Assembly (NCBI GenBank): GCA_947564305.1
Contig: CANOBT010000103.1
Coordinates: forward strand, 1 to 19,628
Direction of reading: 5' to 3'
Origin: an uncultured Lachnospiraceae bacterium
GTDB taxonomy: Bacteria; Bacillota_A; Clostridia; Lachnospirales; Lachnospiraceae
DNA: 19,628 nt
The stretch's first letter is position 1. Every line of letters begins with the position of its first letter. The notes below the pieces were generated by a model that saw only the letters and a list, made by a program, of their open reading frames with translations, searched no databases and was not told where the DNA came from. Shown piece after piece: positions 1-7,421 of the stretch. A program made the position numbers and the translations under genes.

Positions 1-484
1 CACAGTAAAGCTCCAATCTGTTTATCGCTACTTCTCTGCCTATCCTGACAAAATTATCCTTGCCCTGAAAATGGATGGTAACATTAGGCGCAATTGTCGT
101 ATCAAACACAATACAATTATTATCATTATCCCTATATTCTGTTTGCGGCAATAATCTGATTAAGTCCTGTCCTCTAACAGAGTATTCTTTGGGAAACAAA
201 TCATACACATAACACACATCCATACCCTGACCGATTTCCCGTACAATTGCATCCCTGATTGAAGGAAATTCAGGAAAAAGTATGATTAATGCTTTTTTTA
301 ATTGTTTTAATTCATCCAAATGTATAATTGGTATATTATCATATTTTTTTACATCTGATTTTTCCCATTTTTTATCCGCGAGATAATGAATTTTGACCCT
401 GTTTTTTAATCGGCATTTTGTTTGCTCATAATTTTGCCCGATTCCATATCCGACAATAACATCATAATTATTAAAGTCTATCAT
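1..484 (-). CDS. Partial NeuD/PglD-like acyltransferase (Rossmann + hexapeptide helix), cut at left edge
   Basis: An open minus-strand frame starts at ATG 482-484, overlaps the end of the cytidylyltransferase gene by 14 bases and stays open to base 1, giving 161 visible codons. Residues about 7-100 look like a nucleotide-binding Rossmann domain: a VGYGIG glycine loop after the first beta strand, then LADKKW, a 'NIPIIHLDEL' step and a beta strand ending in FPEFPS. From about residue 130 the pattern TTIAPNVTIHFQG...NFVRIGREVAIN fits the first coils of a left-handed parallel beta helix (hexapeptide repeat). That order, PglD_N-like domain followed by beta helix, is typical of sugar O- or N-acyltransferases. 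The acceptor is unknown; a sugar of this glycan is the obvious guess. The gene is visibly richer in A/T than the middle of the operon. The C-terminus is missing, so catalytic residues cannot be checked. Confidence 0.72.
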   Translation of the reverse strand, partial: MIDFNNYDVIVGYGIGQNYEQTKCRLKNRVKIHYLADKKWEKSDVKKYDNIPIIHLDELKQLKKALIILFPEFPSIRDAIVREIGQGMDVCYVYDLFPKEYSVRGQDLIRLLPQTEYRDNDNNCIVFDTTIAPNVTIHFQGKDNFVRIGREVAINRLELYC

Positions 485-1202
485 CCTGTTTTTCCTCAAA
501 AATATCTTTCCTTGATTCTATAATCTGTATGAAATGTTCTAAGTCTGTTTTTGTCGTAATTTTAAAATTATTTTCATCTCCAGGAATTATCGCAATATCC
601 ATCCCAGCCATAACGGCCGGTTCTGCCGAACCGTTAACCTCAAGGATATGTCCCGGCAATAACCTCCGATTTGCCTCATAATACGTTTTCAGCCGGAATA
701 CCTCCGGCGCCTGCCCCGCATATATCTCTCCCCGATTTAATAATGCGGTAATACTTTTTCCATCCATGCTGGAATATACTGTATCCTTCATCGGCAGTCC
801 TGGCATCACGCCATCGTGACCATCTACGGCACATAAGCACTCCTCAATCATCTTCATTGAAAGCATTGGTCGCACTGCATCATGAACCATTACATAATCC
901 CTGTCATCAGCAAAATCTCTAATATCACAAAGTCCATGGTAAATAGAAAGCTGACGATTTCTGCCCGGGAGAGAAAAACCTCTAAACTTTCCTTTCCTGT
1001 CATAAATCCCCAGCCATCCCGTGATAAACTTTTGCCATTCCAAGTCTGCAACAATCAAAATTGCATCAATCTGAGGATGTAAAGACAGACTTTCTACACA
1101 ATAAGTAAAAATCGGTCTTCCGCCAACTTCTATATACTGCTTGGGGACATCCAGCCCCATCCTCGTTCCTATACCGCCAGACAAGATTAAAGCAATATTC
1201 AT
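471..1202 (-). CDS. IspD/TarI-family cytidylyltransferase
   Basis: A 243-residue protein of the IspD family, which transfers CMP from CTP to a sugar or polyol phosphate. Visible motifs are the nucleotide loop SGGIGTRMG (8-16), PKQY (20-23), VMVHDAVRP (104-112), PMKDT (137-141) and the C-terminal NNFKITTKTD (211-220), with a normal family length. The usual TPQ.F segment reads GQAPEVF (163-169). In a glycan operon the likelier role is a TarI-like enzyme making a CDP-activated polyol or sugar (for example CDP-ribitol) rather than the isoprenoid enzyme, but housekeeping IspD cannot be ruled out from sequence alone. The ATG has an AGGGAAGGA ribosome site about 9 bases upstream. It lies 45 bases after the 3-epimerase gene, and no ribulose-5-phosphate reductase (TarJ) is in the window, so the substrate stays open. 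Confidence 0.85.
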   Translation of the reverse strand: MNIALILSGGIGTRMGLDVPKQYIEVGGRPIFTYCVESLSLHPQIDAILIVADLEWQKFITGWLGIYDRKGKFRGFSLPGRNRQLSIYHGLCDIRDFADDRDYVMVHDAVRPMLSMKMIEECLCAVDGHDGVMPGLPMKDTVYSSMDGKSITALLNRGEIYAGQAPEVFRLKTYYEANRRLLPGHILEVNGSAEPAVMAGMDIAIIPGDENNFKITTKTDLEHFIQIIESRKDIFEEKQDDRL

Positions 1203-1247
1203 GATTTATTATCCTTCCCTAAGTACCGCGTCATCTTAAAATATCCT

Positions 1248-1919
1248 TTAAAATTTCAGCAGGCGGATATTTTCCAACGTCTCTCCATATGTTTTAGTTT
1301 TTTCAAACAGCAATGTGGTACCAAGCACAAAGCCCTTTACCCCTTTGGGTGCAAAATCTATAATCTTATCTGCACTGCAGGCTCCGTCCCAATAAATTTC
1401 AAAACCCATATCTTCCTTCATAGAAAGAAGCTTTGTAATCTTCTCCCCCACATAAGGCAGATACATCTGTCCTGCATTGCCAGGATTCACCGACATGACC
1501 AGTACTTTATCAACAATGCGAAGCATCTCCATGACTGTCTCTACTGACGTCCCCGGATTAATTGCAATCCCCGGTATCATCCCCGCATCGATAATACTCT
1601 TTAAAGTCGTAGACGGATGATACTCTGCTTCCGGATGAATATACACCGTGTCTCCTTTGCGGAGATGATCCAAAAACAAATGGATACGATTATTGGGATG
1701 CTCTATCATCAAATGCACATCCAATGGCTTTTTCGTTGCTTTTGCTATGTATCTCATATCATTTAAAGACATAGCAAAATTAGGCACATAACGCCCATCC
1801 ATAATATCAATATGAAAGGAATCGATACCTCCCTGTTCCAAAGCTATTACTTCGCGTTCCAGATGCCCGTAATCAGCACACATCATAGAAGCCAATAACT
1901 CAAAGTTCACTGCACTCAC
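1248..1919 (-). CDS. Ribulose-phosphate / allulose-phosphate 3-epimerase-like TIM barrel
   Basis: A 223-residue protein of the ribulose-phosphate 3-epimerase family. These metal-dependent TIM barrels epimerise C3 of ketose phosphates. Expected active-site residues are visible: S11 in ASMMCAD, H36 and D38 in FHIDIMDG, H69 in VHLM, and D178 in YWDGACS. Several positions differ from housekeeping Rpe (PSILSAD, VNPGFGGQ, VDGG): here SMMCAD, VNPGNAGQ, WDGACS and GTTLLF. These recall D-allulose-6-phosphate epimerase (AlsE), so a specialised substrate is possible. If it acts as Rpe it would interconvert Ru5P and Xu5P for the operon's transketolase. The start is GTG at 1919, three bases after the upstream stop; a second in-frame GTG at 1910 sits better behind the AGGA site. 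Confidence 0.85.
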   Translation of the reverse strand: MSAVNFELLASMMCADYGHLEREVIALEQGGIDSFHIDIMDGRYVPNFAMSLNDMRYIAKATKKPLDVHLMIEHPNNRIHLFLDHLRKGDTVYIHPEAEYHPSTTLKSIIDAGMIPGIAINPGTSVETVMEMLRIVDKVLVMSVNPGNAGQMYLPYVGEKITKLLSMKEDMGFEIYWDGACSADKIIDFAPKGVKGFVLGTTLLFEKTKTYGETLENIRLLKF

Positions 1920-1922
1920 TTC

Positions 1923-2627
1923 CTATACAAAAAAATTTTTATTCGCGTAAACTACATGATATTGACGCCCCCGCCCTTCAAAAAAGTAAGTCATAAGTCT
2001 CTCCGCCATAAAACCAGGATAGCGATTTTGATACTTATCCTCCCTCTTTCCAATACGTTTAGCTGCAGCATCCAATATAGGAAAAAGCCACGAACACAAC
2101 TCATCAAAGACAGTCTTTTTTGCAATTAACATATTACACGGCGAATACAATCCTTCATTGAAAAACTCCAGCGCCATATCATACTCCAACGAAAGATTTT
2201 TTTGAAAATATTCCATCAAAATCTCCCAATCCGATGCCACATGCCGCTCTTTATAATTCCCTGCCACGCATGGTGCAACATAAAGCGGTACCGGTAAAAT
2301 TACATCTATTCCATTCTTTTCCATTTTCTCTAACCAGTCATCCGGCAAGAGGAAATGCCTGCGATAATGCACCAGTCCTACATAATCTTCTTTCGCGTTT
2401 TTCCATATCCAATATAAGCCAGTCAGTTCACAATACTGCTGATTTTTCTCAGAGATATTCTCTCCTGTATCGTCCGTAATTACTTCACTGTATATCCTCT
2501 TATCTGTTAATGCTGCTCCGACCTGCAGGATCACTTCATCTTTTATCAAACTATAATTTTCCTGTTTCAATGGCTTGTCATAAATGGAGCTTGCCACATA
2601 AATCTTTGCTGTTTTGTTTTCCTTCAT
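1923..2627 (-). CDS. DUF4422 family glycosyltransferase-like protein
   Basis: A 234-residue protein (ATG at 2625-2627) recognised as DUF4422, found in capsule and exopolysaccharide clusters and considered a glycosyltransferase-type enzyme. Seen in the sequence: an N-terminal KIYVASSIYDKPL strand, a central ITDDTGENIS followed by QYCELTGLYWIWKN, then the family hallmark YVGLVHYRRHFLLP (about residues 100-113). The C-terminal part contains MAERLMTYF. There is no signal peptide or membrane segment, so it is cytoplasmic. An in-frame TTG at 2633 would overlap the upstream TGA by four bases. I prefer the ATG two bases after that stop, although neither has a strong ribosome site and translation is probably coupled. 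The donor and acceptor sugars cannot be read from the sequence. Confidence 0.82.
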   Translation of the reverse strand: MKENKTAKIYVASSIYDKPLKQENYSLIKDEVILQVGAALTDKRIYSEVITDDTGENISEKNQQYCELTGLYWIWKNAKEDYVGLVHYRRHFLLPDDWLEKMEKNGIDVILPVPLYVAPCVAGNYKERHVASDWEILMEYFQKNLSLEYDMALEFFNEGLYSPCNMLIAKKTVFDELCSWLFPILDAAAKRIGKREDKYQNRYPGFMAERLMTYFFEGRGRQYHVVYANKNFFV

Positions 2628-2629
2628 AA

Positions 2630-3019
2630 TCAAAAATCATCTATCAGAATAAATTCTCTCCCATGCTCCCGATACCATTTTTTCATATATGCATTGCGAA
2701 GCTCCCGATCCATATCCACTGTTACTGGAATGATTTCAGAAAATCCCACTGCTGCCAGCTCTTCAGTCAATTTGGCATGATTCGTCCCCCGTGTGCCGAG
2801 ATAAACCGGCAAAGCCTTATTTACAAACTGATCCATCCTGCTATATGTAATAGGCAAAACAGGGATTCCATCAATAAAATCAGGATTCTCGTCCTGCAAT
2901 TCTTCACTAACAAGATATGCCAAAACCTCTACACCGGGATAAAGATAATTTATGTAAGCTTTTAAAGTACGGGAACGGGAATGTGCCCCCGCTATATAAA
3001 GTTGCTTCACCTCATCCAT
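2630..3019 (-). CDS. Small stand-alone Rossmann-like protein, partner of DUF4422
   Basis: About 129 residues from ATG 3017-3019, one base after the GT2 stop TAG (3021-3023). An upstream in-frame ATG at 3049, with an AGAGG site, would add ten unremarkable residues and overlap the GT2 gene; either start is possible. The first strand and loop LYIAGAHSRSR, then YLVSEELQDENPDFIDGIPVLPI, VYLGTRG and an AAVGF helix, follow the pattern of the Rossmann-like modules fused to the glycosyltransferases here, but the glycine loop is altered (AGAHSRS). The C-terminal stretch after VDMDRELRNAYM is basic then acidic and ends just before the DUF4422 start. It may be a detached regulatory or nucleotide-binding domain working with the DUF4422 protein. 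No enzyme function is assigned. Confidence 0.65.
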   Translation of the reverse strand: MDEVKQLYIAGAHSRSRTLKAYINYLYPGVEVLAYLVSEELQDENPDFIDGIPVLPITYSRMDQFVNKALPVYLGTRGTNHAKLTEELAAVGFSEIIPVTVDMDRELRNAYMKKWYREHGREFILIDDF

Positions 3020-3020
3020 C

Positions 3021-4193
3021 CTACTTGATAACCCCGCTCTTCCACGCATCTGTAAGAACCTCTACGCCCAGCGTATTTTGTACTTTTTCGCATATATCAG
3101 AATAATCTATTATCTTTACGGAAGCATCCAGCCCCATCTTTGTCAATTGATTGGTAATCGCGCTTTCGTTCCCCAATGCAGATATAATAACCGACAGATT
3201 CTTTTCCGTTTTTAATTTTTCTGGCGGACAGACTTTATAGCCTAAATATTCTCCTGAATTAGTAAAATAATTATTGTCAACAAAGTATTCCAGTTTTCCT
3301 TTACCCAGCCTTACTAAATGCTCTGCCTTTTTTCCTATATGCCCCGTACCAAAAATTACATAACGTTCTCCTTCTGCCAGGTATTTTCTAAGTTCAAGCT
3401 CAAAGTCCTTTTTAACTGCGGTTTCTTCATAATATAAGATTGTTCGTGATGCAAAATACCTCTTGAACTTTGGTAAATATTTTTTTTTGGCTTCGCTGTC
3501 ATTTCCTACAACCAGCCGAAATATTTCCGCATCGTCCATGCAGCCCTCATACTCATTTTCCACAGATCTACCAAAAACTGAATAATTAGTCAAAGCCTGC
3601 TTTGATTCTATATATTCAAAAAGCTTGCCCTGATGATAAAGAAGCAGCCAAAAATAATGATCTGTCGAAATATGGATCCGCTCTTTGTTCTGCCCCCAGT
3701 ATTGTTCATAGTATTCTTCTAACAATCCTTTTTTTACAAAAGCGGCGTTAGTAAAAATTGCATTATAATAATACAAATCCTCCAGCACCCTGTTTTTTGC
3801 ACACTTTATCACTTTTTCACCCGTAGGATGTATACTGCAGCAATCCCCATAAAGGACATCCGCCCGGTGTTTCTTATACGTATCAGCCGCAGCCGCGAGA
3901 GCACCCTGGTTATACCAGTCATCTGCCCCAAGCATTGCAACCAGTTCACCTGTAGCATATTTTAGGTTCTTTGCCATTGCCGCAGACGGCCCGCCATCTT
4001 TTTGCGACACAAAATAATCAATGGAATCCTCATATTGCTTAATAATATCCACTGTATTATCCGTCGAGCCTCCATCCAAAACCATAATTTCCTTATTTTC
4101 ATAATCCTGCCCTAAAAAGCTGTTTATGGCTCTCTCGATAGTTTCCTGCATATTAAATACCGGAATCATTACTGTAATCCGTGGATTATCCAT
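3021..4193 (-). CDS. GT2 glycosyltransferase with C-terminal Rossmann-like module (copy 1)
   Basis: 390 residues from ATG 4191-4193, chosen because a GGGAG ribosome site lies seven bases upstream; a GTG at 4199 would be too close to it. Residues 1-about 230 are a GT-A fold family 2 glycosyltransferase: ITVMIPVFN strand, LDGGSTDNT (39-47), a GGPSAA segment, and GADDWY (89-94) supplying the acidic nucleotide-sugar/metal motif. Residues about 278-370 form a second domain with the loop FGTGHIG and a FVDNN strand end, like the N-domain of NeuD/PglD. The tail IDYSDICEKV...LTDAWKSG matches that of the other GT2 in this operon (13653-14825), so the two are full-length paralogues. It is cytoplasmic with no membrane helix and should add one sugar to the lipid-linked glycan. 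The donor is unknown; a GDP-heptose derivative is a reasonable guess. Confidence 0.9.
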   Translation of the reverse strand: MDNPRITVMIPVFNMQETIERAINSFLGQDYENKEIMVLDGGSTDNTVDIIKQYEDSIDYFVSQKDGGPSAAMAKNLKYATGELVAMLGADDWYNQGALAAAADTYKKHRADVLYGDCCSIHPTGEKVIKCAKNRVLEDLYYYNAIFTNAAFVKKGLLEEYYEQYWGQNKERIHISTDHYFWLLLYHQGKLFEYIESKQALTNYSVFGRSVENEYEGCMDDAEIFRLVVGNDSEAKKKYLPKFKRYFASRTILYYEETAVKKDFELELRKYLAEGERYVIFGTGHIGKKAEHLVRLGKGKLEYFVDNNYFTNSGEYLGYKVCPPEKLKTEKNLSVIISALGNESAITNQLTKMGLDASVKIIDYSDICEKVQNTLGVEVLTDAWKSGVIK

Positions 4194-4195
4194 AT

Positions 4196-4846
4196 TCACT
4201 CTCCCATACCAAAAAAATATTCTTCAAGCATCATACTCCAGCAATGATAAATTGGTAAATGCAGCTCCTGAATCTTATAATTCTCACTTTCAGGCGCCTT
4301 TACCAGTACATCACAGTAGTTCCCCAGCTTACCTCCTGTAAGCCCTGTAAGACCAACTACTTGTATATCCAACGCTTTTGCCGTAATTGCCGCATTAATG
4401 ATATCCATACTATTTCCGCTGGTGGAAATTCCCAAAAATACATCCCCTTTTTTGCCATAGCCTAAAAGCTTCTGTGCAAATATGTTCTCTACGTCCACAT
4501 CGTTTAAAAAGGCTGTGGAAAGCGCATCCTGTGATGTCAATGGCAAAACCGCCAGCGCACCTTGAAGCCTCTCTGATATTGCAACGCCTTTTTCTGGTTC
4601 TATTGCAGCAAAGCGCTGCCGCAGTTCTTCTGAAAGGGGACGCTTTTTCAAGAATCCTTTCATCAACTCTCCTGCAATATGCTCGGAATCTGCCGCTGAT
4701 CCCCCGTTGCCTGCAACAAGCAGCTTGCCGCCAGCTTCAAAGCACTGTCGCAGCAAATCATATGCGCCGAGCAAATCCCTTCTTGCTTCCGCCAGCTTGG
4801 GATATCGGACAAGCAAGTCATCTATGTATTTCCATGGCTCATGCAT
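4196..4846 (-). CDS. gmhA: Sedoheptulose-7-phosphate isomerase GmhA
   Basis: A 216-residue SIS-domain protein that converts sedoheptulose 7-phosphate to D-glycero-D-manno-heptose 7-phosphate, the entry step to activated heptose. Family signatures are clear: GNGGS (46-50), ISTSGNS (140-146) and LTGLTGGK (166-173) for the phosphate sites. H56, E60, Q193 and H201 align with the metal/catalytic set H61, E65, Q172 and H180 described for proteobacterial GmhA; the Q-to-H spacing of eight is identical. It is somewhat longer than E. coli GmhA because of an insertion between about residues 65 and 110. It overlaps the upstream fusion gene by eight bases, and its ribosome site lies inside that gene's 3' end. 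SIS proteins of other function (for example DiaA) are less likely given HddA and GmhB next door. Confidence 0.94.
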   Translation of the reverse strand: MHEPWKYIDDLLVRYPKLAEARRDLLGAYDLLRQCFEAGGKLLVAGNGGSAADSEHIAGELMKGFLKKRPLSEELRQRFAAIEPEKGVAISERLQGALAVLPLTSQDALSTAFLNDVDVENIFAQKLLGYGKKGDVFLGISTSGNSMDIINAAITAKALDIQVVGLTGLTGGKLGNYCDVLVKAPESENYKIQELHLPIYHCWSMMLEEYFFGMGE

Positions 4847-6176
4847 TCTTCCCTTTTTCTCCTCCCAATATCATCTGAACTGCTTTCGGCAATGACGTCA
4901 CGCTCATATCCTGTCCAAAGCTTCCCTTCCCTATCAAAACAGTCTTACACCCCGCGTTTTTCCCTGCGGCAATATCCTGTTCCCTGTCCCCGACCATCCA
5001 CGAATCCTTCAGATCAATATGAAACTCTTCTGCCGCTGCATACAGCATCCCCGGCTTCGGCTTCCGGCAATCACAGTCTATCTTTAATTCCCTGGCCTCA
5101 CCTTCATACCCGCTATGCGGATGATGCGGACAGTAATAAAGTCCATCAAGGTATACACCCTCTTCTCCCAAAAGTGTTTCCATCTTATTATGAATTTCTT
5201 CTAACCCCTCACAGGACAATTCTCCTCTTGCAATCACCGGCTGATTTGTGATGACAATTGCAAGATAGCCAGACTGATTGATCTTACCAATTGCATCCCC
5301 TACACCAGGAAGAAGCTCGAATTGATCAATATCATTAAGAAATCCTACTTCTTTATTTATCGTTCCGTCCCTGTCAAGAAAAATCGCTTTCTGTTTTTTA
5401 CGAAAATTCTTTCTACCGATATAGCCTAATTCCATATCACGGCAAACCTGTTCATACCGTTGGGGTGTCCCCATATCTCTGACGTATTCGCAACTGTCAT
5501 AACAATACATTGATCCAGTTCCGGCAAGAGGTTTTAATATATCTCTGTCTAAATCAATCTTCTCAGGCAGGTGTCCGTATTCTTTTATAAGTCTCTCCCT
5601 TGCAATATCGAGGACTTTCGGCGCGACGATATGAAGCCCGGCATTGACCCTGTTTTTGTAATACTTTGGTCGCCCGTCCTCTCTGGATAGCCATGCGGTT
5701 ATTGTTTTGTCCTTATCTGCAAAAATCAGCCCGCTATCATATGGGTGATTGTTGGGATGTGTAAACAGCGTTACAAGGCCCCCAGTACTTTTATGGAACG
5801 CAGCAAACTTTTCTACATCAATATCGAATATCACATCCGCATTGACAAGCAGGAAATCCCTGTTCAGCCGATCTCTCAGCCGAAATAAAGCACCTGCGTT
5901 TCCAAGCGGCTTGTCCTCCTCATAGTATGAAATATTGACATCAAACGGCCTTCCCGTTACCCGGGATAATTTTTTCCCGTCTCCAAAGTAGTCCATGATT
6001 ACTTCTTTTTTGTGTGATACGGTAATGACGATATCACTTATCCCCTGTGCTTTTAAATTTTCTATCTGATACTCCATCACAGGCTTTCCTTCCACGGGAA
6101 TCATTGGTTTTGGAATATCCGGAGCGACAGTGGATATCCGCGTTCCCTTTCCCCCTGCCATAATAACCGCTGTCAT
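4839..6176 (-). CDS. Bifunctional HddC-GmhB: heptose-1-phosphate guanylyltransferase fused to heptose-1,7-bisphosphate phosphatase
   Basis: 445 residues from ATG 6174-6176, chosen because a GGGGAGGA ribosome site lies just upstream; the in-frame ATG at 6209 adds eleven residues that do not fit the family. Residues 1-about 240 are a nucleotidyltransferase (AGGKGTR 7-13, KPM 23-25, LVNADVIFDID 110-120), HddC/mannose-1-phosphate guanylyltransferase type. Residues about 262-440 are a GmhB-type HAD phosphatase: FLDRDGT with D268 and D270, VITNQ near 308-312, a zinc loop with C349, H351, C368 and C370, and MVGDREQD with D397. The phosphatase removes the 7-phosphate; the N-domain then adds GMP to give GDP-D-glycero-alpha-D-manno-heptose. 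These are consecutive steps, although the domain order is opposite to the reaction order. GDP rather than ADP or CTP use is inferred from the HddA partner. Confidence 0.93.
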   Translation of the reverse strand: MTAVIMAGGKGTRISTVAPDIPKPMIPVEGKPVMEYQIENLKAQGISDIVITVSHKKEVIMDYFGDGKKLSRVTGRPFDVNISYYEEDKPLGNAGALFRLRDRLNRDFLLVNADVIFDIDVEKFAAFHKSTGGLVTLFTHPNNHPYDSGLIFADKDKTITAWLSREDGRPKYYKNRVNAGLHIVAPKVLDIARERLIKEYGHLPEKIDLDRDILKPLAGTGSMYCYDSCEYVRDMGTPQRYEQVCRDMELGYIGRKNFRKKQKAIFLDRDGTINKEVGFLNDIDQFELLPGVGDAIGKINQSGYLAIVITNQPVIARGELSCEGLEEIHNKMETLLGEEGVYLDGLYYCPHHPHSGYEGEARELKIDCDCRKPKPGMLYAAAEEFHIDLKDSWMVGDREQDIAAGKNAGCKTVLIGKGSFGQDMSVTSLPKAVQMILGGEKGKNA

Positions 6177-6213
6177 CAGAGATCCTCCCCTCATCAAAAC
6201 CCAAAACATCCTG

Positions 6214-7383
6214 TTACAGAGAATTCAACATCTCACACAATCTTTCTATCTTCTCCTTAGGCAAATCAGGATAGTTTCCTACATATACGCCGTTTTTATG
6301 GATATATTCAGCATTCGGATAGTCAGCAGGATCAATATAAGGATACCTTTTCCTTATATATGGCTGTCTTGTCATATTACCGCCGCCTGCCGTGCCTCTC
6401 CTGAATTCCACATTTTCATCACGAAGACTCTGGATCACTCTGTCATACAGACCAGTCACAGATGCATGCGGCATAACAACAAAGGCATAATTGCTGTTTC
6501 CTTCATGTGCAAATTCGGTATAATATTTGCTGCTATCCAAATTCCTTATAAACAGATCATAATTTTCTCTTCTTTTTTCCACATTGGCATCCAGACGTTT
6601 TAATTGGTTTAATCCGATCACCGCATTCAATTCCGTACTCCTCATATTAAAGCCAGGCACAGTAAATATGAATTCAGGATGAAGTTCCGGATACTTTTCT
6701 GCAATTTCCGTCATATAACTTTTGTCATCACATTCCCTGAGCATACCATGGGAACGGATCATCCGCATCAGACGGTACATTTCTTTATCCTTCGTGCATA
6801 GCATACCGCCTTCGATCGTGCTCATATGGTGTGCATAGTAAAATGAAAAATTGGAAATATCCCCGACAGAACCACATTTTTGTCCCTTAAAGACTGCTCC
6901 ATGAGACTCACAGGTATCTTCGATCAAGGTAATATTTTTATCTTTGCAAATATCAATGATTTTATCCGACAGGCCATTATATCCCAACACGTGAGTCAAC
7001 AGTACCGCTTTGGTGTCGCTGGTGATCTTCGATGCAATCTCATCCTCGTTGATGGCAAAATTACTGAGATTTACATCGGCAAAAACCGGCTTAAATCCGG
7101 CTGTAATGACCGATGCGATATCGCTTGTCCATCCTATCGGGGAAACGATAATTTCACCGCCTCCATACCTCTCTTTAAGCGTCATCATCGTAATATAGTT
7201 TGCGGAAGAGCCGGAATTAACAAACACACAGTAGTATCCTCCTCCCAGCCATTTCGACCACGCTTCTTCAAATTCGCGCACCTTCGGACCGTTCGTAAAC
7301 CGGTCCGATGACTGCAAAAAATCAACCAGTATATTTATATCATCTTTATCAATGTTGTTTTGCATTAATGGTATGTTCAGCAT
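6214..7383 (-). CDS. DegT-fold PLP enzyme with His for Lys: ColD/RfbH-type 3-dehydratase
   Basis: A 389-residue member of the DegT/DnrJ/EryC1/StrS fold. Conserved cofactor features are NSGSSAN (56-62) and LIEDTCESHGA with D156. The position that holds the PLP-binding lysine in aminotransferases (SF...K) reads SFYYAHH, placing H185 there, 29 residues after D156. The same spacing, D159 to H188, is described for ColD, the GDP-4-keto-6-deoxy-D-mannose 3-dehydratase. RfbH likewise carries an AHH motif. Members with this histidine do not bind PLP covalently and remove the C3 hydroxyl instead of simply transaminating C4. Together with the dehydratase and reductase genes immediately upstream, this predicts a 3,6-dideoxy nucleotide sugar. 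No RfbI-like iron-sulphur partner is present, which fits ColD better than RfbH. A clear ribosome site (TAGGAG) precedes the ATG. Confidence 0.9.
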   Translation of the reverse strand: MLNIPLMQNNIDKDDINILVDFLQSSDRFTNGPKVREFEEAWSKWLGGGYYCVFVNSGSSANYITMMTLKERYGGGEIIVSPIGWTSDIASVITAGFKPVFADVNLSNFAINEDEIASKITSDTKAVLLTHVLGYNGLSDKIIDICKDKNITLIEDTCESHGAVFKGQKCGSVGDISNFSFYYAHHMSTIEGGMLCTKDKEMYRLMRMIRSHGMLRECDDKSYMTEIAEKYPELHPEFIFTVPGFNMRSTELNAVIGLNQLKRLDANVEKRRENYDLFIRNLDSSKYYTEFAHEGNSNYAFVVMPHASVTGLYDRVIQSLRDENVEFRRGTAGGGNMTRQPYIRKRYPYIDPADYPNAEYIHKNGVYVGNYPDLPKEKIERLCEMLNSL

Positions 7384-7421
7384 CTTTTTACTCCTATTAT
7401 TAGTTCTTATCCCACTTGAAA

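Noticed and set aside
2625..2640. Frameshift joining the small Rossmann protein to the DUF4422 protein
   Set aside because: The small gene ends in a clean TGA and DUF4422 has its own ATG two bases later with a complete family N-terminus; this looks like normal coupled translation.
6174..6209. ATG at 6209 as start of the HddC-GmhB fusion
   Set aside because: The added eleven residues precede the conserved N-terminal strand, and the strong GGGGAGGA site serves the ATG at 6176.
6214..7383. Ordinary sugar aminotransferase making an amino sugar
   Set aside because: The PLP lysine position is histidine (H185), which fits the ColD/RfbH dehydratase group instead.
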